A stretch of DNA of 64,000 nucleotides from Advenella kashmirensis WT001. Its GTDB lineage: Bacteria; Pseudomonadota; Gammaproteobacteria; Burkholderiales; Burkholderiaceae_B. The stretch is taken from positions 372,001-436,000 of the forward strand of contig NC_017964.1 of the NCBI RefSeq assembly GCF_000219915.2, in the 5' to 3' direction. This document shows, piece by piece, positions 56,665 to 64,000 of this stretch. A program made the translations under genes and the position numbers. Numbering within the stretch: the first letter of the stretch is position 1; each line of letters starts with the position of its first letter. The notes beneath the pieces were generated by a model, which was not told the DNA's origin, made no database searches, and worked only from the letters and a program-made list of their open reading frames with translations.

Positions 56665-58371
56665 ATGGCGACATCTATTTCTTTTTTGCGGCCGTTTGGC
56701 AGGAACCCGGCATCGATTCTGACGCCGGTGTTGCTGTGTCTGGTGCTGGCACTGGCCTTACTGCCGCCGGCACGGCTGCTGGTTATGGCCATGACCGATC
56801 TGCCGGTGGCGATGGCGGCGCATGTGGTCCATGCTGCGTAGCGCATCCACCTGGCGGGCGACCGGCAACAGTCTGCTGACCGCCGGTCTGGCCACTATAC
56901 TCTCCGTACTGCTGGGTACCACACTGGCGTTGTTGGTGGTGCTCACCGACATTCGTGCCAAAGGCTTCTGGGTGTTCATGATCATGCTGCCCATGATGAT
57001 TCCACCACAGGTGACCGCCCTGAGCTGGCTACAGTTAAGCGGTCCAGGCAGTACGTTGTTGCAAATGCTTCATCTGGCCCCTCCGCTGGGCAGTCCGCAG
57101 CATCTGCGTTCCTGGTGGGGGATTTCCATGCTCATGGGCATCCAGCATGCCCCCCTGGTTTATCTGGCGGTCCGCGGCAGCTGATTGCCTTGCCCAAAGA
57201 GTTGATTGAAGCAGCCCGTCTGGCCGGTGCCTCGCAGCGTGATGTGGTCCGCGATATGATCCTGCCGCTGTGCCGCAACGGTCTGCTTGCCGGCACAGCC
57301 ATCGCTTTTGTGTCTGCTCTCGGTAACTTCGGGATTCCGGCAATGCTGGGTATCCCGGTATCCTATTACGTGTTGCCCACGCTGATTTACCAGAAAATGG
57401 CCGATTTCGGCCCCGATATGCTGGCCGATGTGTCCAGCCTGTCGGTGATTATCGGCGTGATTGCACTGGTGGGCGTGGTCGCGCAGCAGCATTTTTCCTC
57501 ACGGATGCCGCTGACCGGCATGCCAGGCAGCCCGCTGGCGTTTTCCCTTGGAGCGCGGCGCTGGCTGGCAGAGCTGGCGCTGTTTTTGTTGGTGCTGGCC
57601 ATTGTCGTGGTGCCGCTGATCGCCCTGGTTTCCAGTTCGCTGGTGGCGGCCATGGGGATTCCGCTGTCGCTGGATACGGTGAGTCTGCAGGCCTACTGGC
57701 AGATACTGTTCCAGCAGAGCGTGACCTTTCGGGCCTTCAGCAATAGCATCCTGCTGGCCGGTTCTGCCTCGCTGATTCTGGCCTGCCTGTGCCTGCCCCT
57801 GGCCTACCTGTTTGTGCGTTTTCCTTCGCGCAGCAACGCTTTTCTGCAGGGACTGATCGACATTCCCTATGCCCTTCCCGGTGTGGTGCTGGCGGTGGCG
57901 TGCATTCTGCTTTTTGCCCGCCCGCTGCCGCTGATTCAGGTGACGCTGTATGGCACGCTGGGGCTGATTCTGTTTGCCTATTTGTCCCGCTTCATGACGG
58001 TATGCCTCAAACCGATACAGAGCAGCATGCAGCAACTGGATCCTGCGCTTGAAGAAGCGGCGCAACTTTGCGGTGCCGGGCCGATGCGCCGACTGCGTGA
58101 TATTGTTTTTCCGTTACTGGCGCCTGCAGCGTTCGCCGGTATGCTGCTGGTCTTTTTGATTGCCGTCAATGAACTGACGGTGTCGGCACTGCTGTGGAGT
58201 GCCGGTAACGAGACCCTGGGTGTGCTGGTGTTCAATCTGGACGATGGTGGTGAAACCGTGCTGGCTTCGGCTGTATCGGTGCTGATTGTGCTCATGGTGC
58301 TGGTTCTGATGCTTTGCCTGAACGCCCTGGGCAGACGTGTCCCAAGAGGAGTGATTCCATGGCGCAATTGA
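56665..58371 (+). CDS. ABC importer permease, fused double-domain (two frame breaks)
   Basis: Inner-membrane permease of about 569 residues holding two MetI-like transport domains, as in FbpB. EAA-loop text is ELIEAARLAGASQRDVVRD in the first half and ALEEAAQLCGAGPMRRLRD in the second. Three frames are needed. The first segment starts at ATG 56665; a break near 56825 is compatible with one surplus base or two missing, unlike the usual one-base deletion elsewhere. A second break near 57175 needs one extra base (VRG to QLIALPKEL). It overlaps the ATPase start by 13 bp. Confidence 0.8.
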
Positions 58372-59384
58372 CCCTGGAAAATATTAGCAAACGCTATGGC
58401 GAGCATGCGGTTGTCGATGACATCAGTCTTGCCATCGACAAAGGCCAGTTTGTGGCCCTGCTTGGCCCCAGCGGCTGCGGCAAAACCACGACCCTCAGAA
58501 TGATTGCCGGATTTGAACAGCTTGATCAGGGGCGCATCGTGCTCAATGACAGGCTGCTGGCTTCGCCCGAGCAACATATCGCGCCGGAGCAGCGCAATAT
58601 GAGCATGGTGTTTCAGTCATATGCGCTGTGGCCGCACAAGACGGTGCTGGACAATGCAGGATATGCCCTGGCGTTGCGTGGCCTGCGGGGGCAGCCTTAT
58701 CGTGACCAGGTATTTGCCGCGCTTGAAACCGTCAATCTGGGTCATCTGGCCGATCGCTTTCCCCAGGCCTTGAGTGGAGGCCAGCGCCAGCGCGTGGCTT
58801 TGGCGCGCTGTCTGGTCTCTCATCCCGACGTGGTCCTGCTGGACGAACCGCTGGCCAATCTGGATGTGCATTTGCGTGCTTCAATGGAAACCACCTTTCG
58901 CGACTTCCATGCTCGGACCGGGGCAACATTCATTTATGTGACGCATGATCAGGCCGAAGCCATGGCGATGGCAGATCGGATTGCGGTCATGAATCACGGC
59001 CGTCTTGAGCAGTGGGACACGCCGGAAAATCTGTATCGCCGTCCCGCCTCGCGTTGGGTAGCCACTTTTATCGGCAAGGGGGCGGTGCTGGATGTACCCA
59101 GCCATGTGCATGGTAAAAACCTGAGAAGCGATGACATTCTCAGTCTGCTATCCAATAGTGGGGCAATGCATCGTGGCGCCATGCTGGTGCGACCCGAACA
59201 TGTCATGGTTGTCGATGACGGCATCGAGGTGACCGTACAGCATCGTGTCTATAAGGGCGAGCGCTACCAATATATTGCCAATCTGGCCGATGGCCAGTCC
59301 GTAACCTTTTACCACGCCCGTCTGCTTGAGCACGGGCAGACCGTGCAGGTGCAGATCGAGCATGCCTGGGGGCTGGATCTTTGA
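58359..59384 (+). CDS. ABC importer ATP-binding protein
   Basis: Cytoplasmic ATPase of 341 residues. Walker A is GPSGCGKTT, the Q-loop is near VFQSYALWP, the signature is LSGGQRQRVALARC, Walker B is VVLLDEPLANLD, and the switch His is in YVTHDQAEAMAMADR. A C-terminal TOBE-like domain begins about residue 240. ATG 58359 has AAGAGGAG eight bases upstream. The FbpC-like architecture agrees with an iron or phosphonate importer. It is the last gene of the operon. Confidence 0.93.
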   Translation: MAQLTLENISKRYGEHAVVDDISLAIDKGQFVALLGPSGCGKTTTLRMIAGFEQLDQGRIVLNDRLLASPEQHIAPEQRNMSMVFQSYALWPHKTVLDNAGYALALRGLRGQPYRDQVFAALETVNLGHLADRFPQALSGGQRQRVALARCLVSHPDVVLLDEPLANLDVHLRASMETTFRDFHARTGATFIYVTHDQAEAMAMADRIAVMNHGRLEQWDTPENLYRRPASRWVATFIGKGAVLDVPSHVHGKNLRSDDILSLLSNSGAMHRGAMLVRPEHVMVVDDGIEVTVQHRVYKGERYQYIANLADGQSVTFYHARLLEHGQTVQVQIEHAWGLDL

Positions 59385-59580
59385 TGCCTGCGTGAGTATT
59401 GGTTGCCGGTCCAGGAAATAAGCAGATGCTGAAAGGGGAAGATGTGTGCCCGCCGGCATGACGGTCAGGGGGTAATTGGCTTATTGTTCTCTTGAGGTTT
59501 ATCGCTGCGCTGTGGTGTCCGGGCGCACTACTCAGCATAGAGGGATGGGGCGCGGTCGCAAGGGGCTGTGTTCATACAAA
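59385..59580. other. Intergenic region between convergent genes
   Basis: No gene recognised between the ABC ATPase and lpd. No clear plus-strand terminator is visible here. Confidence 0.4.
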
Positions 59581-59615
59581 AAACAGGGGCGCGCGCTGTT
59601 GCGCTGCCCCTGTTT
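59581..59615 (-). terminator. Rho-independent terminator after the lipoamide dehydrogenase gene
   Basis: 10-bp stem (AAACAGGGGC/GCCCCTGTTT) followed by TTTTTT on the minus strand. It lies about 120 bp beyond the stop at 59733 and may also stop plus-strand transcripts. Confidence 0.72.
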
Positions 59616-59732
59616 GCCGGTGCCGAATCAGCTGTACCGATATCATGCCGGCGTGCGCTGATGGATCCTGACGCGTCCTTAGCAGTCTTTATAAATCGTC
59701 ATCAGTCCCTATAGCGCACTGTCCAAATGTCA

Positions 59733-61181
59733 TTATTGTCCGGGACACTCGGCACATTCGCCAGCAAGGTCCTCTGCCAGGCGTAGTTGCTTGCTCAGAT
59801 CACGCAATGCGGTGCGAACACCCTCTTCAATGACCGGATGATAAAAAGGCATATCCAGCATCTGTGCCACAGTCATCTTTTGCTGATGCGCCCAGGCCAG
59901 CAGATGCGCCAGGTGTTCCGCTGCCGGCCCGACCATTTCAGCGCCAAGCAAACGTCCGCTGCCATGCTCTGCATAAATGCGCAGATGGCCCTGGTTGACG
60001 CCCATGACACGACTGCGGCCCTGGTTGCTGAAAGAGACTTCCCCGACAGCGTAGCAGCCGCAATTGTCAAACTGGCTGGTAACTTCCTTGAAACGCAGGC
60101 CGATACTGGCAATTTGCGGGTCACTGAATACCACGCTGATTGACGAACGGCGCAGGCCCTCTGTCACGCTCGGGAATGTACCGGCGTTCTTGCCTGCAAT
60201 AAGCCCCTGATCGGCGGCTTCGTGCAACAGTGGCAATTGGTTGGAGGCATCGCCTGCAATGAAAATATGCGCCACGCTGGTTTGCATGGTGTATGGGTCG
60301 GCCTTGGGCACGCCGCGCGCGTCCAGGTCAATGTTCAGGTTTTCCAGGCCCAGGTTGTCTACATTGGGCTTGCGACCCGTGGCGGCCAGCAGGAAATCGA
60401 CCGTGACCGAGCCGCTTGTACCGTTTTCGGAATAGTCGATTTTTACTCCTTTGCCGCTGGGCAGCAGACTGACCTGGGTGTCCGCGTCCAGATGCAGATC
60501 CATTTGTCCGCGGAAGATGTCCAGCGCATTCTCCAATACAACCGGGTCGGTAATTCCACCCAGTGCATTGTCCTTGCCAAACACATGCACGGTTACCCCC
60601 AGCCGATGCAGGGCCTGGCCGATTTCCAGGCCGATGACGCCTGCACCAAACACGGCCACGCTGGCCGGCAGGGTTTCCCAGTCAAAGACATCATCATTGA
60701 CGATCAGGCGTTCCCCCAGGGACTGCCAGGCGGGCACGATAAAAGGACGCGAGCCGGTAGCAATCACAATACGCTGCGCAGTAATTTCGGTATGGTCGTC
60801 GACCACGACTACATGTTCATTTTTGAAGCGGGCGCGGCCAAGGATCCGGTGGGTTGCAGGAAACGCTTCCACGTCTTCGAGCACAAAACCGACGAACCGG
60901 TCGCGTTCGGAACGCACTCTTTCCATCACCTGACGGCCATCAATGCGCAGGGCGCCATCTGGATGCACGCCGAACTGATCGGCGGTACGCACATGATGGG
61001 CTGCGTCGGCTGCGGCAATAAGCAGTTTCGAAGGCATGCAGCCCACGCGTGCGCAGGTGGTGCCAAACTTGTGGTCTTCTACCAGGTATACATTGTCTGT
61101 GGATTTGCGGGCGGCGCGAAACGCGCTCATGCCGGCGGTGCCACCGCCCAGGATAAGGACATCGGCGTTGATTGATTTCAT
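59733..61181 (-). CDS. Dihydrolipoyl dehydrogenase-like flavoprotein
   Basis: FAD/NAD-linked pyridine nucleotide-disulfide oxidoreductase of 482 residues. The FAD fold begins DVLILGGGTAGMSA, redox cysteines are Cys43 and Cys48 in TTCARVGCMPSKL, the NAD domain has VAVFGAGVIGLEIGQ, and the second FAD segment is HIFIAGDASNQ. The C-terminal HP pair is in FYHPVIEEGVRTAL, where the usual lipoamide dehydrogenase HxxHPxxxE form is altered. It stands alone without E1/E2 genes. It may serve another complex or a glutathione/thiol role. ATG 61181 has AGGGAT upstream. Confidence 0.85.
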   Translation of the reverse strand: MKSINADVLILGGGTAGMSAFRAARKSTDNVYLVEDHKFGTTCARVGCMPSKLLIAAADAAHHVRTADQFGVHPDGALRIDGRQVMERVRSERDRFVGFVLEDVEAFPATHRILGRARFKNEHVVVVDDHTEITAQRIVIATGSRPFIVPAWQSLGERLIVNDDVFDWETLPASVAVFGAGVIGLEIGQALHRLGVTVHVFGKDNALGGITDPVVLENALDIFRGQMDLHLDADTQVSLLPSGKGVKIDYSENGTSGSVTVDFLLAATGRKPNVDNLGLENLNIDLDARGVPKADPYTMQTSVAHIFIAGDASNQLPLLHEAADQGLIAGKNAGTFPSVTEGLRRSSISVVFSDPQIASIGLRFKEVTSQFDNCGCYAVGEVSFSNQGRSRVMGVNQGHLRIYAEHGSGRLLGAEMVGPAAEHLAHLLAWAHQQKMTVAQMLDMPFYHPVIEEGVRTALRDLSKQLRLAEDLAGECAECPGQ

Positions 61182-61350
61182 ATTCGATCCCTGATATTGG
61201 TGTTTATGATGCAACCAGTTTTCATTCTACCGAGTTGCGGGCGAAAAAAAAAGCAGCGGCATCACCCAAGGTGTGCCTGCTGCCGATCTATCGGCTTTGT
61301 AATTGCGCTATCGAACTTGCAATAACATGCCGTTGGATAGTGCAGTAGCC

Positions 61351-61376
61351 GCCTGCCGGAATGGGTTCCGGCAGGC
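61351..61376 (-). terminator. Perfect stem-loop after the peroxiredoxin-glutaredoxin gene
   Basis: An 11-bp inverted repeat (GCCTGCCGGAA/TTCCGGCAGGC), 4-base loop, lies 72 bp past the stop. It lacks a T-run, so factor-independent action is uncertain. Confidence 0.5.
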
Positions 61377-61447
61377 TTGGGCAGACCGGCGCGTTTCAGA
61401 CTATTGGCCTGGCTGCGCGACCTGCTGTTGCCACTGCAACAACCGCA

Positions 61448-62182
61448 TTACTTGGCGGCGAAATGTGCCGCCAGTTCGTCGCTGCCGCCAATATATTGAC
61501 CGCCAATGAAAACCTGCGGTGTGCTGGTTTTGCCGGTGATCGCGCGGATGGCCACGGTGCTGGCGTCCTTGCCCAGAACCACTTCTTCAAAGGGCAGATC
61601 TTTTTCTTTCAAGAGTGCTTTGGCTTTGGCGCAATAGCCGCAACCAGGCTTGGTGAACATGACAATGGAAGGTTTGTCCTGGTAGTCTTTATCGATATAG
61701 CGAATCATCGTATCGGCATCAGACACTTCAAACGGATCGCCTTCTTTTTCAGGCTCGATGAACATTTTTTCAACGACGCCGTCTTTGACCAGCATGGAAT
61801 AGCGCCATGAGCGTTTGCCAAAGCCCAGATCGGCCTTGTCAACCAGCATGCCCATGCCTTCTGTGAATTCGCAGTTGCCGTCAGGGATCACGGTGATATT
61901 GTCGGCTTCCTGCTGCGCTTTCCATTCGTTCATGACGAAGGTGTCGTTTACAGAAACGCAGACGATGTCGTCAACGCCACGTTCTTTGAACGCTTTGGCC
62001 AGCTCGTTATAGCGTGGCAGGTGCGTGGACGAGCACGTTGGAGTGAAAGCGCCAGGCAATGAAAAGACAACAACGGTTTTTCCCTTGAAAATGTCGTCGG
62101 TGGACACTTTTTTCCAGTCGTCGCCAGAACGCACAGGAAATGTAACGGATGGGACGCGTTGGCCTTCTTTATTCTGCAACAT
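61448..62182 (-). CDS. Peroxiredoxin-glutaredoxin hybrid (PGdx)
   Basis: Fusion of 244 residues. The N-terminal Prx5-like domain has the peroxidatic Cys50 in [16 protein letters not shown]. The C-terminal glutaredoxin domain (about 170-244) has the dithiol C181-G-Y-C184 and [13 protein letters not shown]. The glutaredoxin supplies electrons from glutathione, making it a self-contained GSH-dependent peroxidase. ATG 62182 has AAGGAATCC upstream; the longer frame to 62272 is unlikely. Upstream lies the AT-rich repeat region. Confidence 0.93.
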   Translation of the reverse strand: MLQNKEGQRVPSVTFPVRSGDDWKKVSTDDIFKGKTVVVFSLPGAFTPTCSSTHLPRYNELAKAFKERGVDDIVCVSVNDTFVMNEWKAQQEADNITVIPDGNCEFTEGMGMLVDKADLGFGKRSWRYSMLVKDGVVEKMFIEPEKEGDPFEVSDADTMIRYIDKDYQDKPSIVMFTKPGCGYCAKAKALLKEKDLPFEEVVLGKDASTVAIRAITGKTSTPQVFIGGQYIGGSDELAAHFAAK

Positions 62183-62571
62183 AGTGGATTCCTTATAGTT
62201 AGTGAAACAAACAGTCGATGAAAGCAGGCTGGTTGGCTGCAAAGCCTTATTGATAACACAGCGATGTTTCATCAGATGTGTCCATTGTACGCAACGGACT
62301 TCGATTAGTAAAATTTATTATTTATATTCTGTTGATAGTTAAAACTAAACATCAAACTTCGCAGCTGGGTGTCGCTGAAAACGGCACACCACAGCGTTTT
62401 TGGTCATCATCACGTACCTGTTGCCTATGGGCTGGTATCGGATGCGGCGTGCCATAGAAGTTGCGCGAGTGCTGTCAAAGCTACTGCGCGAAGTTGATCG
62501 CTATAACGAAGTTTATAGCTATAAGATAGCTATCTATAGCTACGAGACGGACTTCTAAAATAGACTACCAA
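62183..62571. other. AT-rich non-coding region
   Basis: No gene. It becomes progressively AT-rich from about 62300 and contains short palindromes such as GATAGCTATC near 62526-62535, in TATAGCTATAAGATAGCTAT. Confidence 0.5.
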
Positions 62572-62670
62572 ATATGGTCTATAAAGAGTGCCATTATTTA
62601 ATATGACCTAGAAAATATGATCTATTAAATATGGTCTATTAAATATGACTTCTTAAACATGGTCTATTAA
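62572..62670. repeat. Tandem 14-bp degenerate repeats
   Basis: ATATGRTCTATTAA-like units stand head to tail at 62601, 62615, 62629, 62643 and 62657, exactly 14 bp apart. A further copy at 62572 is separated by a diverged 15-base unit. The sequence is strongly AT-rich compared with the flanks. This looks like an iteron or protein-binding array, not a coding region. Confidence 0.8.
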
Positions 62671-62781
62671 AAACAGACATCAATTGATATAAAAAATAGG
62701 CATTCATTGATGCAAAAAATAGACCTAAAATAACGTAAAATAAGCGAAATTAATCGTTAATTAGCCATAATTATAGCATAT
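62671..62781. other. AT-rich tail of the repeat region
   Basis: Non-coding, AT-rich sequence continuing to the lysO stop. It contains TTGATAT- and TTGATG-like near-repeats (ATCAATTGATAT, TTCATTGATGC). Confidence 0.45.
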
Positions 62782-63691
62782 TTAGTCAAATAACGAAAGT
62801 ATGTAGCTCAGCAGGAAGGGGGCGACCAGGCTGAGTACCACCCCGGAGAAAATGGCCGTTACCAGAAACGGGTTGCCGGCGGTTTTGCGAACAATGGGCA
62901 GCGTCGTGTCCATGGCGGTTGCGCCGGCAGCGCCGATACCCGTCATCGGATAGCGGGCTCCGGCAAAGAACAGCACGACAATGGCAAGCAGCTCGCGAAA
63001 CAGGTCTGTAAGCAGCGCCGTGGCACCGTAGAATTCGCCAAGCCTGGCGGTCACCAGCACGCCCGACAGCGAAAACCAGCCAAATCCGCTGCCAAGCAGC
63101 AAGCCATGGCGGATGTCGGTGTTGGTGGCCCAGGCGATGAGGCGCCCGCCAGCAGGGAAGCCACAATAACGACCAAGGGCAGCGTAAACATCGCCGGACG
63201 GATGGCATTGCGTTGCAAAGGCGTATGCGCCAGATCGGCGCCAATGAGGAACAGCAGGACGTACAGAAAAAACTCGGAACCTGGTACGGGGACAGTGACG
63301 GCCCAATGGGTCGCGAGTGCCGCCAAGCCAAGGCCGACCAGCAAAAAGGCCAGCGCAATGCCGCATTCCCGAATGACATGCATGATGCCCAGGTCATGCG
63401 TCACCGTTTGTACGCGGGCGCCAGGCGAAACAGCACCAGCAGCGCCAACGAACACAACAATGTAATGCCTACCGAATACAGCACTGCGGTTTGCAGAATA
63501 AGCAGCACCTGATGCATGACTGACAATTGCTGTCCGAAGCGATAGCCGATCGCAAACAGCATGATCCAGACGAACGGGGTGATGGCGCGGGATAGCAGCG
63601 ACACGGTACGCGGCGATAGCAGATAACCAACGATGTAGCCGGCCAGCAGCCAGGCAGCAATTGGGAACAGGGATAACAGCAAAGAGGTCAT
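62782..63691 (-). CDS. lysO: Lysine exporter LysO (two frameshifts)
   Basis: Inner-membrane protein of about 303 residues once corrected, of the LysO (DUF340/YbjE) family, with eight or so hydrophobic helices. The N-terminus MTSLLLSLFPIAAWLLAGYI leads to FRLAP, where one C is missing (about 63405) before RVQTVTHDLGIMHVI. A second break near 63145 (missing G) separates VVIVASLLAG from RLIAWATNTDIRHGLLLGSG. The C-terminus has GFGWFSLSGVLVTARLGEF, GARYPMTGIGAAGATAMDTT and APFLLSYILSLF. It exports lysine in E. coli; function here is inferred. Confidence 0.82.
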
Positions 63692-63760
63692 GGAAACTGC
63701 AGAAGGAGGCAAAGGATACGGCTTGCGGGTGTCGCCAGCGGGCCAGCGGAATCAGGAGGG

Positions 63761-64000
63761 CTATTTGGGCAGTTTTTCCTTGAGCCGCTGCTTGATGGTT
63801 GGCCATTCCTCTTGCGTCACACTATACATATGGGTGTCGCGAACCGTACCATCACGACGCAAGGCGTGGCCGCGCAGCACACCGTCCTTTTTGGCGCCAG
63901 GCGCTCGATGGCATTCTGGGACCGCTGGTTCAGGTTGTCGGTACGCCAGCCCACCACATTGGCCTTGAGCGATTCGAACGCATAGAACAGCATGAGATAC
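63761..64000 (-). CDS. GNAT family N-acetyltransferase, C-terminal part (one frameshift, 5' end beyond window)
   Basis: The minus strand reads YAFESLKANVVGWRTDNLNQ, then SQNAIERL, then a missing G near 63894 before GAKKDGVLRGHALR and VRDTHMYSVTQEEWPTIK, ending in TAG at 63761. This matches the C-terminal half of RimJ/RimL-type acetyltransferases (N-x-x-S-x-x-A-I-x-R-L-G-x-x-x-E/D-G), where the acetyl-CoA site lies. The N-terminus and start are outside the window. Confidence 0.75.
   Translation of the reverse strand, partial: VSHAVLCVRIAQGQCGGLAYRQPEPAVPECHRAPGAKKDGVLRGHALRRDGTVRDTHMYSVTQEEWPTIKQRLKEKLPK

Noticed and set aside
60222..61175. Plus-strand open frame of 317 codons
   Set aside because: Lies fully opposite the lipoamide dehydrogenase gene and shows no family motif.
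62572..62670. CRISPR array
   Set aside because: Units are head-to-tail with no spacers and are only 14 bp long; no cas genes nearby.

Overview
The window looks like chromosomal DNA of a betaproteobacterium, most likely family Alcaligenaceae and possibly Advenella or a close relative (inference from gene content and order; no search was run). It is fairly GC-rich and gene-dense. It has an argS-SPOR-dsbA block, a LiuR-type leucine regulon, tripartite tricarboxylate (TctC/Bug) and class III CoA-transferase genes, and a long-form leuA. I found no rRNA, tRNA, CRISPR array, prophage or insertion sequence.

Layout. 1-7.2 kb: leucine/isovalerate degradation (carboxyltransferase subunit, thiolase, isovaleryl-CoA dehydrogenase, MerR-type LiuR) with aceK inside the run and two perfect palindromes as candidate LiuR operators. 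7.6-19.2 kb: a catabolic island with flavin reductase-like protein, GST, carboxymuconolactone decarboxylase-like protein, amidohydrolase, a double acyl-CoA dehydrogenase, two CaiB-type CoA-transferases, MaoC hydratase, Bug binding protein, crotonase-like protein and a GntR/HutC regulator. Its substrate is unknown. 19.4-26.8 kb: LysE exporter, cystathionine beta-lyase, the PLP-homeostasis pair pdxY-yggS, and dsbA-SPOR-argS. 26.9-31.1 kb: a giant Rhs protein ending in a DUF2235/Tle1-like hydrolase. 31.2-38 kb: DUF1840, leuA with a candidate leader peptide, a membrane protein, rpoN, bfd and an unusual bacterioferritin. 38-46.5 kb: MFS transporter and divergent regulator, prfC, nhaA and a RES/Xre toxin-antitoxin pair. 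46.8-55.2 kb: lemA with two TPM-domain genes, a GTPase/DUF2868 pair, small stress proteins, an EamA exporter and a sulfite oxidase-type enzyme. 55.4-64 kb: a ferric-type ABC importer, lipoamide dehydrogenase, a peroxiredoxin-glutaredoxin hybrid, an AT-rich stretch with 14-bp tandem repeats, lysO and a GNAT gene cut by the window end.

Many reading frames are broken by single-base shifts. At least fourteen genes, including the normally indispensable argS and the sigma factor gene rpoN, each become full length if one base (usually a C or G in a short run) is restored. I read this mainly as consensus error in the source sequence. Those genes are annotated over their full span with the shift position given. 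Two lesions differ in kind: an in-frame amber codon in an NTF2-like gene and a multi-frame amidase remnant. These are better candidates for real pseudogenes.

The points most worth a second look are the leuA leader with four consecutive Leu codons, the bacterioferritin lacking four of six ferroxidase ligands but keeping Met52, the Sec-signal Rhs-lipase without an obvious immunity gene, the catabolic island of unknown substrate, and the AT-rich tandem-repeat region.
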